In this document: piece by piece, positions 1 through 8,724 of the stretch | How the letters are laid out: each line of letters starts with the position of its first letter | Numbering within the stretch: position 1 is the first letter of the stretch | Assembly (NCBI RefSeq): GCF_001424405.1 | Contig: NZ_LMPS01000005.1 | Location: forward strand, 310,001-374,000 | DNA: 64,000 nucleotides | From: Dyadobacter sp. Leaf189 | GTDB lineage: Bacteria > Bacteroidota > Bacteroidia > Cytophagales > Spirosomataceae | Reading direction: 5' to 3' | The notes under the pieces: model-generated | Databases searched by the model: none | What the model was told of the DNA's origin: nothing | The model's input: only the letters and a program-made list of their open reading frames with translations | Program-made: the position numbers and the translations under genes

Positions 1-500
1 CTTACCGGCTGGACCGCAACAAGAAAATCCTGATCATTAACATCTCCAAAGAGATTGACAATTTCAACTACCAAAAAATAGAGGAAGGTTTCAGAGGCTA
101 CTTTGCCGACCGTGGACAGCCTATGGAGATTGTCAGGATTGATATCCGGGAAACCGACTACCAGTCCGTCGCCAGGCACCTTACCTATGTTTTTCATTTG
201 AATAAAGATATAGGCGCTGCATTCGTGACCAATTCACGCGTGCATACGGTCGCTTCTTTCCTGAAAAACAGTCACCGCACGCATGTATCGCTGATCGGCT
301 TTGATTTTGTGACGGAAAATGTATCCTATCTTGAAAACAATGTCATCGATTTCCTGATCTGCCACCGCCCCGAAGAGCAGGGGTATCGGGGTATTATGGC
401 CCTTTATCAGAAACTGGTTGTCAATGCGCCTGTGAGCAAGCTGAGCTATATGCCCATTGACATCGTTACCAAGGAAAACTACGAGTTTTACCAGAATTAG
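1..500 (+). CDS. LacI-family transcriptional regulator, 3' part
   Basis: The reading frame is open from base 3 and runs off the left edge, so only the C-terminal ~165 residues are present. They look like the periplasmic-binding-protein-like effector domain of LacI/GalR regulators: the segment 'FLICHRPEEQGYRG' and the final strand/helix order match the end of that domain in Bacteroidota members. The DNA-binding helix-turn-helix lies outside the window. The gene sits just upstream of, and in the same direction as, a carbohydrate locus, and a perfect palindrome of the LacI operator kind lies between it and the next gene. It is therefore the obvious candidate regulator of that locus; this is inferred from position. 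An internal ATG at 123 is not the true start. Confidence 0.8.
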   Translation, partial: YRLDRNKKILIINISKEIDNFNYQKIEEGFRGYFADRGQPMEIVRIDIRETDYQSVARHLTYVFHLNKDIGAAFVTNSRVHTVASFLKNSHRTHVSLIGFDFVTENVSYLENNVIDFLICHRPEEQGYRGIMALYQKLVVNAPVSKLSYMPIDIVTKENYEFYQN

Positions 501-619
501 CCTTTCAGTACTACATAATGCAATACGGTCTCTTCGCGCTAGAACATAGGCCGATCAAAAAAACTTGCAGAATTTTCTGGATATAAATCCTCTGAAATTA
601 GAATTATTAAATTCTTTTC

Positions 620-645
620 TATCTTTACGGGCACGTGCCCGTAAA
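620..645. promoter_or_regulatory. Perfect 22-bp palindromic operator overlapping a -7-like box
   Basis: Bases 624-645 form a perfect palindrome with half-site TTTACGGGCAC. A TATCTTTA box (620-627), one base from the Bacteroidota -7 consensus TAnnTTTG, overlaps its left edge, so a bound repressor would block transcription. A related site lies at 5564-5583. Binding by the adjacent LacI-type regulator is inferred. Confidence 0.65.
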
Positions 646-698
646 TTCTTTTAACAAGCCTGTGGACGTCTCTCAAAACACCTTTTGCCTCGAACAAT

Positions 699-1925
699 AT
701 GATGAAAGAACAAACCCTCAGGTGGCTCAAATCACTAGGCCCGGGAATGATCACTGCCGCATTGGTTTTCGGACCGAGCAAGATGACCATTACTTCGAAG
801 CTCGGCGCGGTTTACGGCTATTCCCTTTTATGGATCGTCGTGGTGGCAATCCTGTTCATGGCAGTATTCACCGCCATGTCGACCCGCATCGGGGTGGCTA
901 CCAATCAGTCTTTGCTGGCTTCGGTAAAGCATAAGTGGGGCAATGCGGCCTCCGTAGCAATGGGCCTGGGTGTTTTTCTGGTAGCCACTTCGTTTCAGGC
1001 GGGCAATTCGATCGGACTGGGTATTGCGCTGGGCGAGCTGTATGATACTTCACCGGTACCCTGGATCATTGTCTTCAATGGATTAGGCATCGGCCTGTTG
1101 TTCTTCCGAAGCTTTTATTCCGTTCTGGAACGGACCATGATCCTCCTGATCTTCTTAATGCTTTTTTCGTTTATTACGACACTGTTCTGGGCTGATCCTG
1201 ATCCTGTTAAGATCGTAAAAGGCTTTACAACACCCGTGATCCCGGAAGGTTCGCAGGGTTTGATCATTGCCTTTATGGCGTCCTGCTTTTCCATCGTGGG
1301 CGCCTTATACCAGTCGTACCTGATACAGGAAAGAATCCGTATCAATCCTGCATTGCGCAATGCCAGAAACGATAGTTCTACCGGGATTATCCTGTTGGGA
1401 GTGATGTGCAGCATTGTGATCATCTGCGCCGCAGCGATCCTGAACCCGAAAGGCATTGCAGTGAACTCGGCTTCGGATATGGCCAAGGCGCTGGAACCGA
1501 TTTTTGGTGAAAATGCGTCGACGGTATTTCTGGTGGGTTTGTTTGGTGCGGCGTTTTCGTCGCTGATCGGAAATGCTTCAGTGGGCGGGACTTTGTTAGG
1601 TGATGCACTTGGGCTGGGAAGTAATTTCAGTTCAAAGTCAGTACGTTACCTGGTTGCATTGGTCATGATCGTCGGAGCATTCATTGCGATCCGCTTCGGA
1701 AAGCTGCCGCTGGAACTCATCGTTTTTGCACAGAGCGTTACCATTTTCGTGGTTCCGTTCATAGGTACTGCCATTTATATGGTCGGCAATGACAGCAAGA
1801 TCATGGGCGACAAGGTCAATAGTCCGCTGGTAAAAGTTGTGGCAGGGATCGGCCTGCTGGTGATTTTCGGACTGGCGATCATCAATTCGAAAGAACTATT
1901 CTTTAATAATCCGCTTTTCAAATAA
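699..1925 (+). CDS. Nramp-like (LeuT-fold) transporter lacking canonical metal-binding motifs
   Basis: This is a 408-residue, strongly hydrophobic protein with about eleven membrane segments. The start 'SLGPGMITAALVFGPSKMT' aligns with Nramp TM1 (GPGFL..IGYMDPGN). The metal-binding DPGN is replaced by GPSK here, and the TM6 MPH motif is replaced by a GALYQ-type sequence near residue 200. Nramp proteins are inner-membrane proton-coupled Mn/Fe transporters, but the lost ligands argue against ordinary divalent metal transport. The gene leads an operon-like run of sugar-oxidation genes; the SDR follows 6 bp after its stop. It may have been repurposed to import an organic solute, perhaps a sugar acid (inference). 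The family is fairly secure; the substrate is unknown. It would usually be annotated as a divalent metal cation transporter. Confidence 0.8.
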   Translation: MMKEQTLRWLKSLGPGMITAALVFGPSKMTITSKLGAVYGYSLLWIVVVAILFMAVFTAMSTRIGVATNQSLLASVKHKWGNAASVAMGLGVFLVATSFQAGNSIGLGIALGELYDTSPVPWIIVFNGLGIGLLFFRSFYSVLERTMILLIFLMLFSFITTLFWADPDPVKIVKGFTTPVIPEGSQGLIIAFMASCFSIVGALYQSYLIQERIRINPALRNARNDSSTGIILLGVMCSIVIICAAAILNPKGIAVNSASDMAKALEPIFGENASTVFLVGLFGAAFSSLIGNASVGGTLLGDALGLGSNFSSKSVRYLVALVMIVGAFIAIRFGKLPLELIVFAQSVTIFVVPFIGTAIYMVGNDSKIMGDKVNSPLVKVVAGIGLLVIFGLAIINSKELFFNNPLFK

Positions 1926-1931
1926 CCTTTT

Positions 1932-2948
1932 ATGATTGACATCGCTTCACTGGAAGAAAAATGGCTGAGCCCGTCAGAGGCATTGATCGAGGATATCAAG
2001 CGCATCGACGGCGACATCATGGTGCTGGGTGCAGGAGGCAAAATCGGTCCGAGCATTTGCAGGCTCGCGAAACAGGCGATAGAACGCGCCGGTCTCGACA
2101 AGCGTGTGGTGGCAGTATCGCGTTTCAGCGAACCCGGCCTGGCCGCAGAACTGAATGCAGAGGGTATTGACACCATTTCTGCCAATATCCTGGATGATAC
2201 CCAGTTGCACGACCTCCCTGAAATCGAAAATGTCCTTTATCTGGCTGGTACCAAGTTTGGTACGTCTAACAACGAGCCTTATACCTGGGCCATGAACACC
2301 TACCTGCCTGGCCGTGTGGCTGAGAAGTTCCGCAGATCGCGCATTGTGGTGTATTCAACGGGCAATGTATATCCGTTTACGCCGGTGAACTCGGGTGGCG
2401 CTACCGAGGAGGTGCGTGCAAATCCGGTAGGAGAGTATGGACAGTCGTGTCTCGGCCGCGAGCGGTTATTCCAATACTTTTCATCCGTTTACGGTACACC
2501 GCTTTTGATCTACCGCCTTAACTACGCCATTGATTTCCGGTACGGCGTATTGCTTGAAATCGCCAAATCGGTACTGAATGGAAAGCCGATCGATGTAAGT
2601 ATGGGGCACGTGAATGTGATCTGGCAGGGCGACGCCAACGAAATGGCGATCCGTTCGCTGCTGCATTGTGAAGCGCCGGCGAAGCTTTTGAACATTACCG
2701 GACCGGAGACGGTTTCGCTCCGCTGGCTGGCTATGGAATTCGGACGTATATTCAATACCGAACCGACATTTTTGGGCGAGGAACAGTCCACTGCACTGCT
2801 GAGCAACGCTGCGGAATCATTCCGTTTATTCGGCTATCCGCGCACCACATTGAAAGAGATGATCGGCATTACTGCGCAGTGGCTTTTGGAAGGTGGCAAG
2901 ACCATCAATAAGCCCACCCATTTCCAGGAAAGAAAAGGACAGTTTTAG
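1932..2948 (+). CDS. NAD-dependent epimerase/dehydratase family protein (extended SDR), atypical active site
   Basis: This 338-residue protein has a Rossmann nucleotide-binding start, 'MVLGAGGKIGPSI' around residue 34. It also has the SDR 'YSTGNVYPF' strand carrying the Ser/Thr region and a catalytic-type Tyr169 in 'EYGQSCLGRE'. The YxxxK lysine expected at 173 is Cys. Extended SDRs act on sugars or sugar nucleotides in the cytoplasm. The gene is packed between the Nramp-like gene (6 bp) and the DHDPS-family gene (41 bp), so it probably handles an intermediate of the same pathway. The substrate cannot be read from sequence, and the missing lysine may mean altered chemistry or a binding-only role. 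Confidence 0.8.
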   Translation: MIDIASLEEKWLSPSEALIEDIKRIDGDIMVLGAGGKIGPSICRLAKQAIERAGLDKRVVAVSRFSEPGLAAELNAEGIDTISANILDDTQLHDLPEIENVLYLAGTKFGTSNNEPYTWAMNTYLPGRVAEKFRRSRIVVYSTGNVYPFTPVNSGGATEEVRANPVGEYGQSCLGRERLFQYFSSVYGTPLLIYRLNYAIDFRYGVLLEIAKSVLNGKPIDVSMGHVNVIWQGDANEMAIRSLLHCEAPAKLLNITGPETVSLRWLAMEFGRIFNTEPTFLGEEQSTALLSNAAESFRLFGYPRTTLKEMIGITAQWLLEGGKTINKPTHFQERKGQF

Positions 2949-2989
2949 GAAGAAAATAGAGTTGGTATATCAGTAAAATCGCATACAAA

Positions 2990-4051
2990 ATGTTGAACGA
3001 ACAGAAGAAAAAGCTGCTGTTTGAAGGAACGGTTATTCCGGCACACCCACTTGCATTGACACGTGAGCTTCAACTGGATGAGACCAGGCAGCGCGGATTG
3101 ACGCGGTATTACATGGCCAGTGGCGCGGGTGGAGTGGCGATCGGCGTGCACACGACGCAGTTCGAGATCCGTGATCCGGAGATCAATTTGTTTGAAAAAG
3201 TACTTGCGATGACGGCGGAAGAAATCGACAAGGCAGCGCTGGACAGACCATTTATCAAAGTGGCAGGGATTTGTGGTAAAACGGAGCAGGCGCTCAAAGA
3301 AGCGGACATCGCCATTCAATACGGCTACGATCTCGGACTCGTGAGCATGGCCGCATTCCGGACAGAGCCTGAGGATGAAATTATTGCACATGTAAAAAAG
3401 GTGGCTGAGAAGATTCCGGTGTTCGGGTTTTACCTGCAGGTAGCAGTCGGAGGCCGGGTTTTCAGCTACGAATTCTGGCAGAAATTTGCGGAGATACCGA
3501 ATGTGACTGCGATCAAAGTAGCTGCATTTAACCGGTACCAGACACTGGACGTGGTACGCGCGGTCGCCTGCTCTTCGAGGAAAGATGAGATTGCATTGTA
3601 TACCGGAAATGACGATAATATCGTGGCCGACCTGCTGACGCCGTTTGTGTTTGATGTGAATGGAGAGAAGGTAGAAAAACGGTTTGTAGGTGGTTTGCTC
3701 GGCCATTATGCTGTTTGGACAGAAAGATCAGTGCAGTTATTGGCAGATATTAAAACAGCCATAAACGGTACCAAAGAAGATATTGAAAAACTGCTCAGTG
3801 CCAATGTGGAGGTGACCGATATGAATGCCGCAATTTTCGACCCGGCGCACAACTTTCACGGCTGCATTACCGGTGTTCACGAAGTGCTCAGAAGGCAGGG
3901 GCTAATGGAAGGAATATGGACATTGAACCCCAAAGAAGACCTTTCACCAGGTCAGGCCGAGGAAATTACAAGGGTTACCGAGGCTTATCCGCATTTGGTG
4001 GACGATGAATTTGTAAGTGCATTTTTGGAGAAGGAAGTCAATCTGATCTAG
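2990..4051 (+). CDS. Dihydrodipicolinate synthase/N-acetylneuraminate lyase family protein
   Basis: This 353-residue protein belongs to the class I aldolase (TIM-barrel) family. The glycine-rich early motif 'ASGAGGVAIGVHTTQ' occupies the place of the GTTGE loop. The 'FGFYLQ' Tyr fits the family catalytic tyrosine, and 'TAIKVAAFNRY' carries the Schiff-base lysine, Lys176. It is longer than biosynthetic DapA (about 290 residues), with an added C-terminal segment. Position in a sugar-uptake and oxidation operon fits a catabolic aldolase or dehydratase acting on a 2-keto-3-deoxy sugar acid rather than lysine synthesis; this is inference. The next gene starts one base after its stop, so the two are probably co-translated. 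Confidence 0.85.
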   Translation: MLNEQKKKLLFEGTVIPAHPLALTRELQLDETRQRGLTRYYMASGAGGVAIGVHTTQFEIRDPEINLFEKVLAMTAEEIDKAALDRPFIKVAGICGKTEQALKEADIAIQYGYDLGLVSMAAFRTEPEDEIIAHVKKVAEKIPVFGFYLQVAVGGRVFSYEFWQKFAEIPNVTAIKVAAFNRYQTLDVVRAVACSSRKDEIALYTGNDDNIVADLLTPFVFDVNGEKVEKRFVGGLLGHYAVWTERSVQLLADIKTAINGTKEDIEKLLSANVEVTDMNAAIFDPAHNFHGCITGVHEVLRRQGLMEGIWTLNPKEDLSPGQAEEITRVTEAYPHLVDDEFVSAFLEKEVNLI

Positions 4052-4052
4052 T

Positions 4053-5549
4053 ATGACATTGGTGTATCGGTTAGCAGCAGGATTGATCCTGGCGGGCATG
4101 TGGCATTTCAGGGACAGTCAAAACGTACCGCAGCAGCGGGATGCATTTGTCGATACTCCATTGAAGGTTACTACCGTAGCTTCCGGTTTGAATGTGCCCT
4201 GGGAAATGAGCTGGGGACCTGACGATCAGCTTTGGCTGACGGAACAAAGCGGCACAATCAGCAAAGTGGATCCGAAAACAGGTGCGAAAACGCTGCTTTT
4301 GAAAATTGATGAAGTGTACCGGTATCGCTCGCTGGGATTGCTCGGAATGGCGATCCACCCCGATTTCAAGCACAAACCGTTTGTGTTCGTTGATTATATG
4401 TGTAAAAAGGATTCGCTGATTACAACGAAGCTGGTCCGGTTTACCTATAAAAACAATAAGCTAACCGATCCGAAAACGCTGCTTGAAATTCCGGCGCATA
4501 CCGGCCACAATGGATCCAGAATTGTTTTTGCACCCGATGGAAAACTGATGTTTGCGACCGGGGATGCGATCACGATCACCAATGCACAGAACACAAAGTC
4601 GCTGAATGGGAAGGTTTTGCGCATGAACATCGACGGTACTGCACCAGCAGATAATCCCATCAAAGGAAGCCTGGTATGGTCGTGGGGACACCGCAATATC
4701 CAGGGGCTGGTTTACGGGGTAAACGGAATGCTGTACGCCTCAGAACACGGCGACGCGCTGGAAGACGAGCTGAATATCATTCAGAAAGGCGGCAATTATG
4801 GCTGGCCCAAAGTAGAAGGTTTCTGTGATCAGCCTGCCGAGAAGCAGTTTTGTGATTCGGTTAAAGTCACTGAACCTGTAAAAGCCTGGACACCGACGAT
4901 TGCACCGGCAGGAATTGCTTTTTACAATAAAAGCCTGTTCCCGGAATGGAAGAATGCCATTTTGCTTACAACCTTAAAAGAAAGCGATCTGCGCATTCTC
5001 AAACTGGATAAAACGGGTAAAAAGATCGAATCGGAAACCATTGTACTGGACGCACAGTATGGCAGGCTGCGGGACATTTGTGTAGCTCCCGATGGCAGTA
5101 TCTATGTTTCCACAAGCAATCGCGACTGGAACCCGGCAACGGGATTTCCCAAGCCTGCAGACGATCAGATCCTGCGGATCACGCCCGGCATGAAGGGAGA
5201 TCCTGCACCGCAAACAGCCGCATTGCCCGAGGTACCCCAGGGACAGCGGCTGTATAATCAGTATTGCGCCTCTTGCCACAAACAAAATGGGGAAGGAGTA
5301 GCCGAGGTATTTCCTCCGCTAAAAGGAACCGGGCAGGTTAAGGATAAGGAGCAGCTTATCCATATCATGCTCAACGGACTTTCGGGCAAAATAGAAGTGA
5401 ATGGGAAATCTTACGACCAGCACATGCCCGCTATGTCATTTTTGACCGATGATGCGCTTGCAGGTATTGCAACCTATGTACGACAAAGCTTTGGCAACCA
5501 GCTTAGTGCAGTTTCCGGGAGTGAAGTCAAGACCGTGAGGTCCCGGTAA
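4053..5549 (+). CDS. PQQ-dependent soluble sugar dehydrogenase fused to a cytochrome c domain
   Basis: This 498-residue protein has a hydrophobic N-terminus (residues 1-18) that could act as a signal peptide. It is followed by a six-bladed propeller of the soluble glucose/aldose dehydrogenase family: 'GLNVPWEMSWGPDDQLWLTE', 'LGLLGMAIHPDF', 'HNGSRIVFAPDGKL' with the family His, and 'GHRNIQGL'. A C-terminal cytochrome c domain starts near residue 395 and has a CASCH haem-attachment motif (Cys405, Cys408, His409), with a likely Met ligand in 'HMPAMSFL'. The family oxidises aldoses to lactones in the periplasm; the fused haem would pass electrons to the respiratory chain. Its place between cytoplasmic enzymes and SusCD suggests oxidation of an imported sugar before it crosses the inner membrane. 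Confidence 0.88.
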   Translation: MTLVYRLAAGLILAGMWHFRDSQNVPQQRDAFVDTPLKVTTVASGLNVPWEMSWGPDDQLWLTEQSGTISKVDPKTGAKTLLLKIDEVYRYRSLGLLGMAIHPDFKHKPFVFVDYMCKKDSLITTKLVRFTYKNNKLTDPKTLLEIPAHTGHNGSRIVFAPDGKLMFATGDAITITNAQNTKSLNGKVLRMNIDGTAPADNPIKGSLVWSWGHRNIQGLVYGVNGMLYASEHGDALEDELNIIQKGGNYGWPKVEGFCDQPAEKQFCDSVKVTEPVKAWTPTIAPAGIAFYNKSLFPEWKNAILLTTLKESDLRILKLDKTGKKIESETIVLDAQYGRLRDICVAPDGSIYVSTSNRDWNPATGFPKPADDQILRITPGMKGDPAPQTAALPEVPQGQRLYNQYCASCHKQNGEGVAEVFPPLKGTGQVKDKEQLIHIMLNGLSGKIEVNGKSYDQHMPAMSFLTDDALAGIATYVRQSFGNQLSAVSGSEVKTVRSR

Positions 5550-5563
5550 ATTTTTTTCAAGTA

Positions 5564-5583
5564 TCCCGGGCACGTGCACGGGA
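5564..5583. promoter_or_regulatory. Second LacI-type operator, before susC
   Basis: Bases 5564-5583 form an imperfect palindrome around the same GCACGTGC core as 624-645, with half-sites TCCCGGGCAC and TCCCGTGCAC (one mismatched pair). It ends 36 bp before the susC start codon. Sharing a core with the first site suggests both belong to one LacI-type regulon and that susC has its own internal promoter. Confidence 0.5.
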
Positions 5584-5619
5584 CGGTGTTTTCTACATAA
5601 CCAATAAACCCAATTCCGT

Positions 5620-8600
5620 ATGAACAGATTGAAATTCTACAAAAAATGGACATTGCCGCAATTGAAATTGCCTGTCTTTTTGCTGGCGATGCTCCTGAGC
5701 GTCACCGGCTATGCGCAAAATGCCGGAGAGGTTTCCGGTATTGTTGTCGATAGTGTCGGCAATGTATCGCTGCCCGGTGTGAGCGTTGTGATCAAAGGCA
5801 CAAGCAAAGGGGTTACCACCGATGCGGATGGTAAGTACCGGATACAGGCAGGCGCGGGCGATGTGCTCACATTCTCGTTTATTGGCTATGAGAAAAACGA
5901 AGTGCCGGTAGGAAGCAAATCGGTTATCAATGTGACAATGCGCCAGAACAATACGGTTTTGGATGAACTCGTGGTAGTGGGTTACGGAGCTGTAAAGAAG
6001 AGCTCTGTCACGGCAGCAGTATCCAAAGTAGAAAACACCGTGCTCGACCAGATCCCCGTGGGCAGGCCTGAATCCGTGCTGGCAGGGCGACTTGCGGGTG
6101 TAAATGTTTCACAAACAAATACTTCGCCGGGCAGCGCGCCATTGATCAGGATCCGCGGAGCAAGCTCCATTGACGCAGGTAACGATCCGTTGGTGGTGAT
6201 CGACGGATTTCCGGGCGGTAGTCTGGGGAGCATCAGTACCAATGATATCGAGTCCATTGAAGTGTTGAAAGATGCCTCGGCGGCGGCGATTTACGGATCA
6301 CGCGGTGCAGGCGGGGTGATTATTGTCACGACCAAAAAAGGAAAATCAGGTAAAGCGAAATTCAATTTCAATGCATACGCAGGTGTCGCGAGTCCGAAAA
6401 AGCATGGCGACTGGCTGGTAGGGCAGGAGTACTACGATTATGCGGTACGCTACCAAAACAGGGAATACACCTGGATAGGCGGAGATCCTACTTTGCCCGT
6501 TTGGAACGACCCGCGCAGGCCCAATGCATACCAGGTGAGTGATGTTTTGAAAAACGGAAACAATGTGGTTTGGGAAGATGAGGTACTTGGCAGCGCCATG
6601 GTACAGAACTACAACCTGTCGGTAGGTGGTGGAACGGACCATGTGCGTTACTATGTGTCGGGTACGCTGAAAGATGAACAGGGAACTTTGAAAAACACCT
6701 GGTACAAAAACTACGGCGTGCGCGCCAATGTGGATGTGACCGTCAACTCGGTGGTGAGCCTGGGCTTTATGCTGAACCCTTCGTATTCCAAGCGTCGATT
6801 TGCTTCGACCGACATTAATAACTATATCAAGTTTCCAAGCTTTGTAGCGGTCCAGAATCCGGACGGTACTTATCCCAATTCCCGCTCTTACTGGGGCGCA
6901 GTGGTAAGCGGACAGGCCAATCCGATGGCGACACTGGAAGGTTCGCATTACTACGGAACCACGGTCAATAACCTGGGAGAAGCGTTCTTGAACCTGAACC
7001 TGGCGAAAGGACTCTCATTACGCTCGTCGATCAGTACCAACCTGGCTTCCAACCAGACAGACCGTTTCCAGGCTTCCTGGGCGCAAAGCACCAACCTTAA
7101 CTCGGGTTCGCTGGCGCAGAGCAACAGTTATAGCATCGCGAACGAAAACGTGTTGAGTTACAGCGCTACTTTCAAGGATGTGCACACATTAAGCGCAATC
7201 GCGGGTGCATCTTACCAGAAATTCAACTCGAATGCGTCAAATATGGCGGCGGTGAACGGATCGTTTAATAACGACATTATCCGCACGCTCAATAATGCGA
7301 TCATCAATCCTTCCGCGACGAATTCCACACGGTCGCAGTGGGGCCTGATCTCGTATTTCAGCCGCGTGAATTATGGTTTCAAAGACAAATACCTGCTATC
7401 TGCCTCGATCCGTACAGACGGCAGCTCGCGTTTCGGACCGGATAACAAATGGGGCTATTTCCCATCTGCTTCGGTAGCGTGGCGCGTGTCGCAGGAGGAA
7501 TTTATGAAGCGTATTTCGGCTGTCAGTGAACTGAAACTGCGTGCCAGCTACGGCGCGACGGGTAACTTCAACATCGGTGATTTTGAATACCTCGGGCAGA
7601 TCGGCGACGTGTATTATGCGCCAAATAACACCCTTACCAAAGGCCAGACGCAGGTTTCTTATGGTAACAACAGTCTGAGCTGGGAAAAAACGTCGAGCTA
7701 CGACGTGGGTCTTGAGTTAGGTTTGTTCAGAAACCGCATTAGTCTTGTCCTGGATTATTACGATAAGAAAACCAATGGTCTGCTTTACAATGTCTCCATC
7801 CCTTCCATTACCGGTTTTACAAGTTCTTTGTCCAATGTAGGAACCGTGCGTAACAAGGGTTTTGAAATTGAACTGACTACCAAAAACCTGACGGGTGCAT
7901 TCAAATGGGAAACTTCGTTCAATATGGCGAAGAATGTCAATACCGTGGAAGACCTCGGCGGCGTGCAGGAACGCATTACAACAGACACTTACGGAATGGG
8001 CTGGATCCTGCGTCTTGGCCAGCCGATGTTCTCTTACTTTGGCTACAAGGTAATTGGCGTGCTGCAAAACCAGGAAGAGGTGAACAATTCGCCAGTACTG
8101 TCAGGCTCCAAGCCGGGTAATCCCAAGTACCAGGATGTAGACGGCGACGGTAAGATCACTTCGGCCGACAAGGTGATTCTCGGTAATTTCCAACCCAAAG
8201 CCTATTTCGGTCTGATCAACAATTTTGCGTGGAAGAGCTTTGACCTGAGCATTGCCATGCAAGCTTCGGTAGGTGCCAAGATCTACAATTTTGAAAATGA
8301 ATATTACGAAGGTGCATTGCTGGGTGCTATGAGAAGGCCGCTGGTGGAGAGACAATGGTGGTCGCAAACGGAGACAGGAAATGGTATCACACCGGGCAGC
8401 TCGCTGAGCCAGCTTACCTACCAGTCTTCCTCCTCTGCCTACATTGAAGACGCCTCTTTCCTGGCTGTCAGGAACATCAATTTGGGCTATACCCTGCCGC
8501 TCGACCTGGTACAAAAAGCGCATCTGTCCAATTTCAGGATCTACGCTTCGCTGGCTAATCCATTCATGTTCACCAAAAAAGGATTTCACGGCTACAATCC

Positions 8601-8712
8601 CGAAGGATATACAAATGGTGAAATTGCGGGAACGGGCAGCAAGCCGGGTTTCAACAATGGAGCAGCGCCAATCAACCGGGTGTACACGCTGGGTATCAAC
8701 TTTAATTTTTAA
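5620..8712 (+). CDS. SusC/RagA-family TonB-linked outer membrane transporter
   Basis: This 1030-residue protein starts with a signal peptide (hydrophobic run ~18-31, cleavage near 'GYAQN'). A carboxypeptidase-regulatory-like domain follows (~38-115, 'VSLPGVSVVIKGTSKG'), then the TonB-box/plug start 'DELVVVGYGAVKKSSVT', plug motifs 'IRIRGASSI' and 'DPLVVIDGFPGG', and a long beta-barrel ending 'YTLGINFNF'. SusC proteins import oligosaccharides through the outer membrane with a SusD lid. There is no STN domain, so control is not by FecR/ECF, in keeping with the LacI-type operator upstream. The susD gene follows after 12 bp. The substrate is not readable, though the neighbours point to an oxidisable sugar or uronate-type glycan. 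Confidence 0.93.
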   Translation: MNRLKFYKKWTLPQLKLPVFLLAMLLSVTGYAQNAGEVSGIVVDSVGNVSLPGVSVVIKGTSKGVTTDADGKYRIQAGAGDVLTFSFIGYEKNEVPVGSKSVINVTMRQNNTVLDELVVVGYGAVKKSSVTAAVSKVENTVLDQIPVGRPESVLAGRLAGVNVSQTNTSPGSAPLIRIRGASSIDAGNDPLVVIDGFPGGSLGSISTNDIESIEVLKDASAAAIYGSRGAGGVIIVTTKKGKSGKAKFNFNAYAGVASPKKHGDWLVGQEYYDYAVRYQNREYTWIGGDPTLPVWNDPRRPNAYQVSDVLKNGNNVVWEDEVLGSAMVQNYNLSVGGGTDHVRYYVSGTLKDEQGTLKNTWYKNYGVRANVDVTVNSVVSLGFMLNPSYSKRRFASTDINNYIKFPSFVAVQNPDGTYPNSRSYWGAVVSGQANPMATLEGSHYYGTTVNNLGEAFLNLNLAKGLSLRSSISTNLASNQTDRFQASWAQSTNLNSGSLAQSNSYSIANENVLSYSATFKDVHTLSAIAGASYQKFNSNASNMAAVNGSFNNDIIRTLNNAIINPSATNSTRSQWGLISYFSRVNYGFKDKYLLSASIRTDGSSRFGPDNKWGYFPSASVAWRVSQEEFMKRISAVSELKLRASYGATGNFNIGDFEYLGQIGDVYYAPNNTLTKGQTQVSYGNNSLSWEKTSSYDVGLELGLFRNRISLVLDYYDKKTNGLLYNVSIPSITGFTSSLSNVGTVRNKGFEIELTTKNLTGAFKWETSFNMAKNVNTVEDLGGVQERITTDTYGMGWILRLGQPMFSYFGYKVIGVLQNQEEVNNSPVLSGSKPGNPKYQDVDGDGKITSADKVILGNFQPKAYFGLINNFAWKSFDLSIAMQASVGAKIYNFENEYYEGALLGAMRRPLVERQWWSQTETGNGITPGSSLSQLTYQSSSSAYIEDASFLAVRNINLGYTLPLDLVQKAHLSNFRIYASLANPFMFTKKGFHGYNPEGYTNGEIAGTGSKPGFNNGAAPINRVYTLGINFNF

Positions 8713-8724
8713 ACTGAACCGACC

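Noticed and set aside
699-1925. Ordinary mntH manganese transporter
   Set aside because: The DPGN and MPH metal-ligand motifs are absent, so the standard name would mislead.
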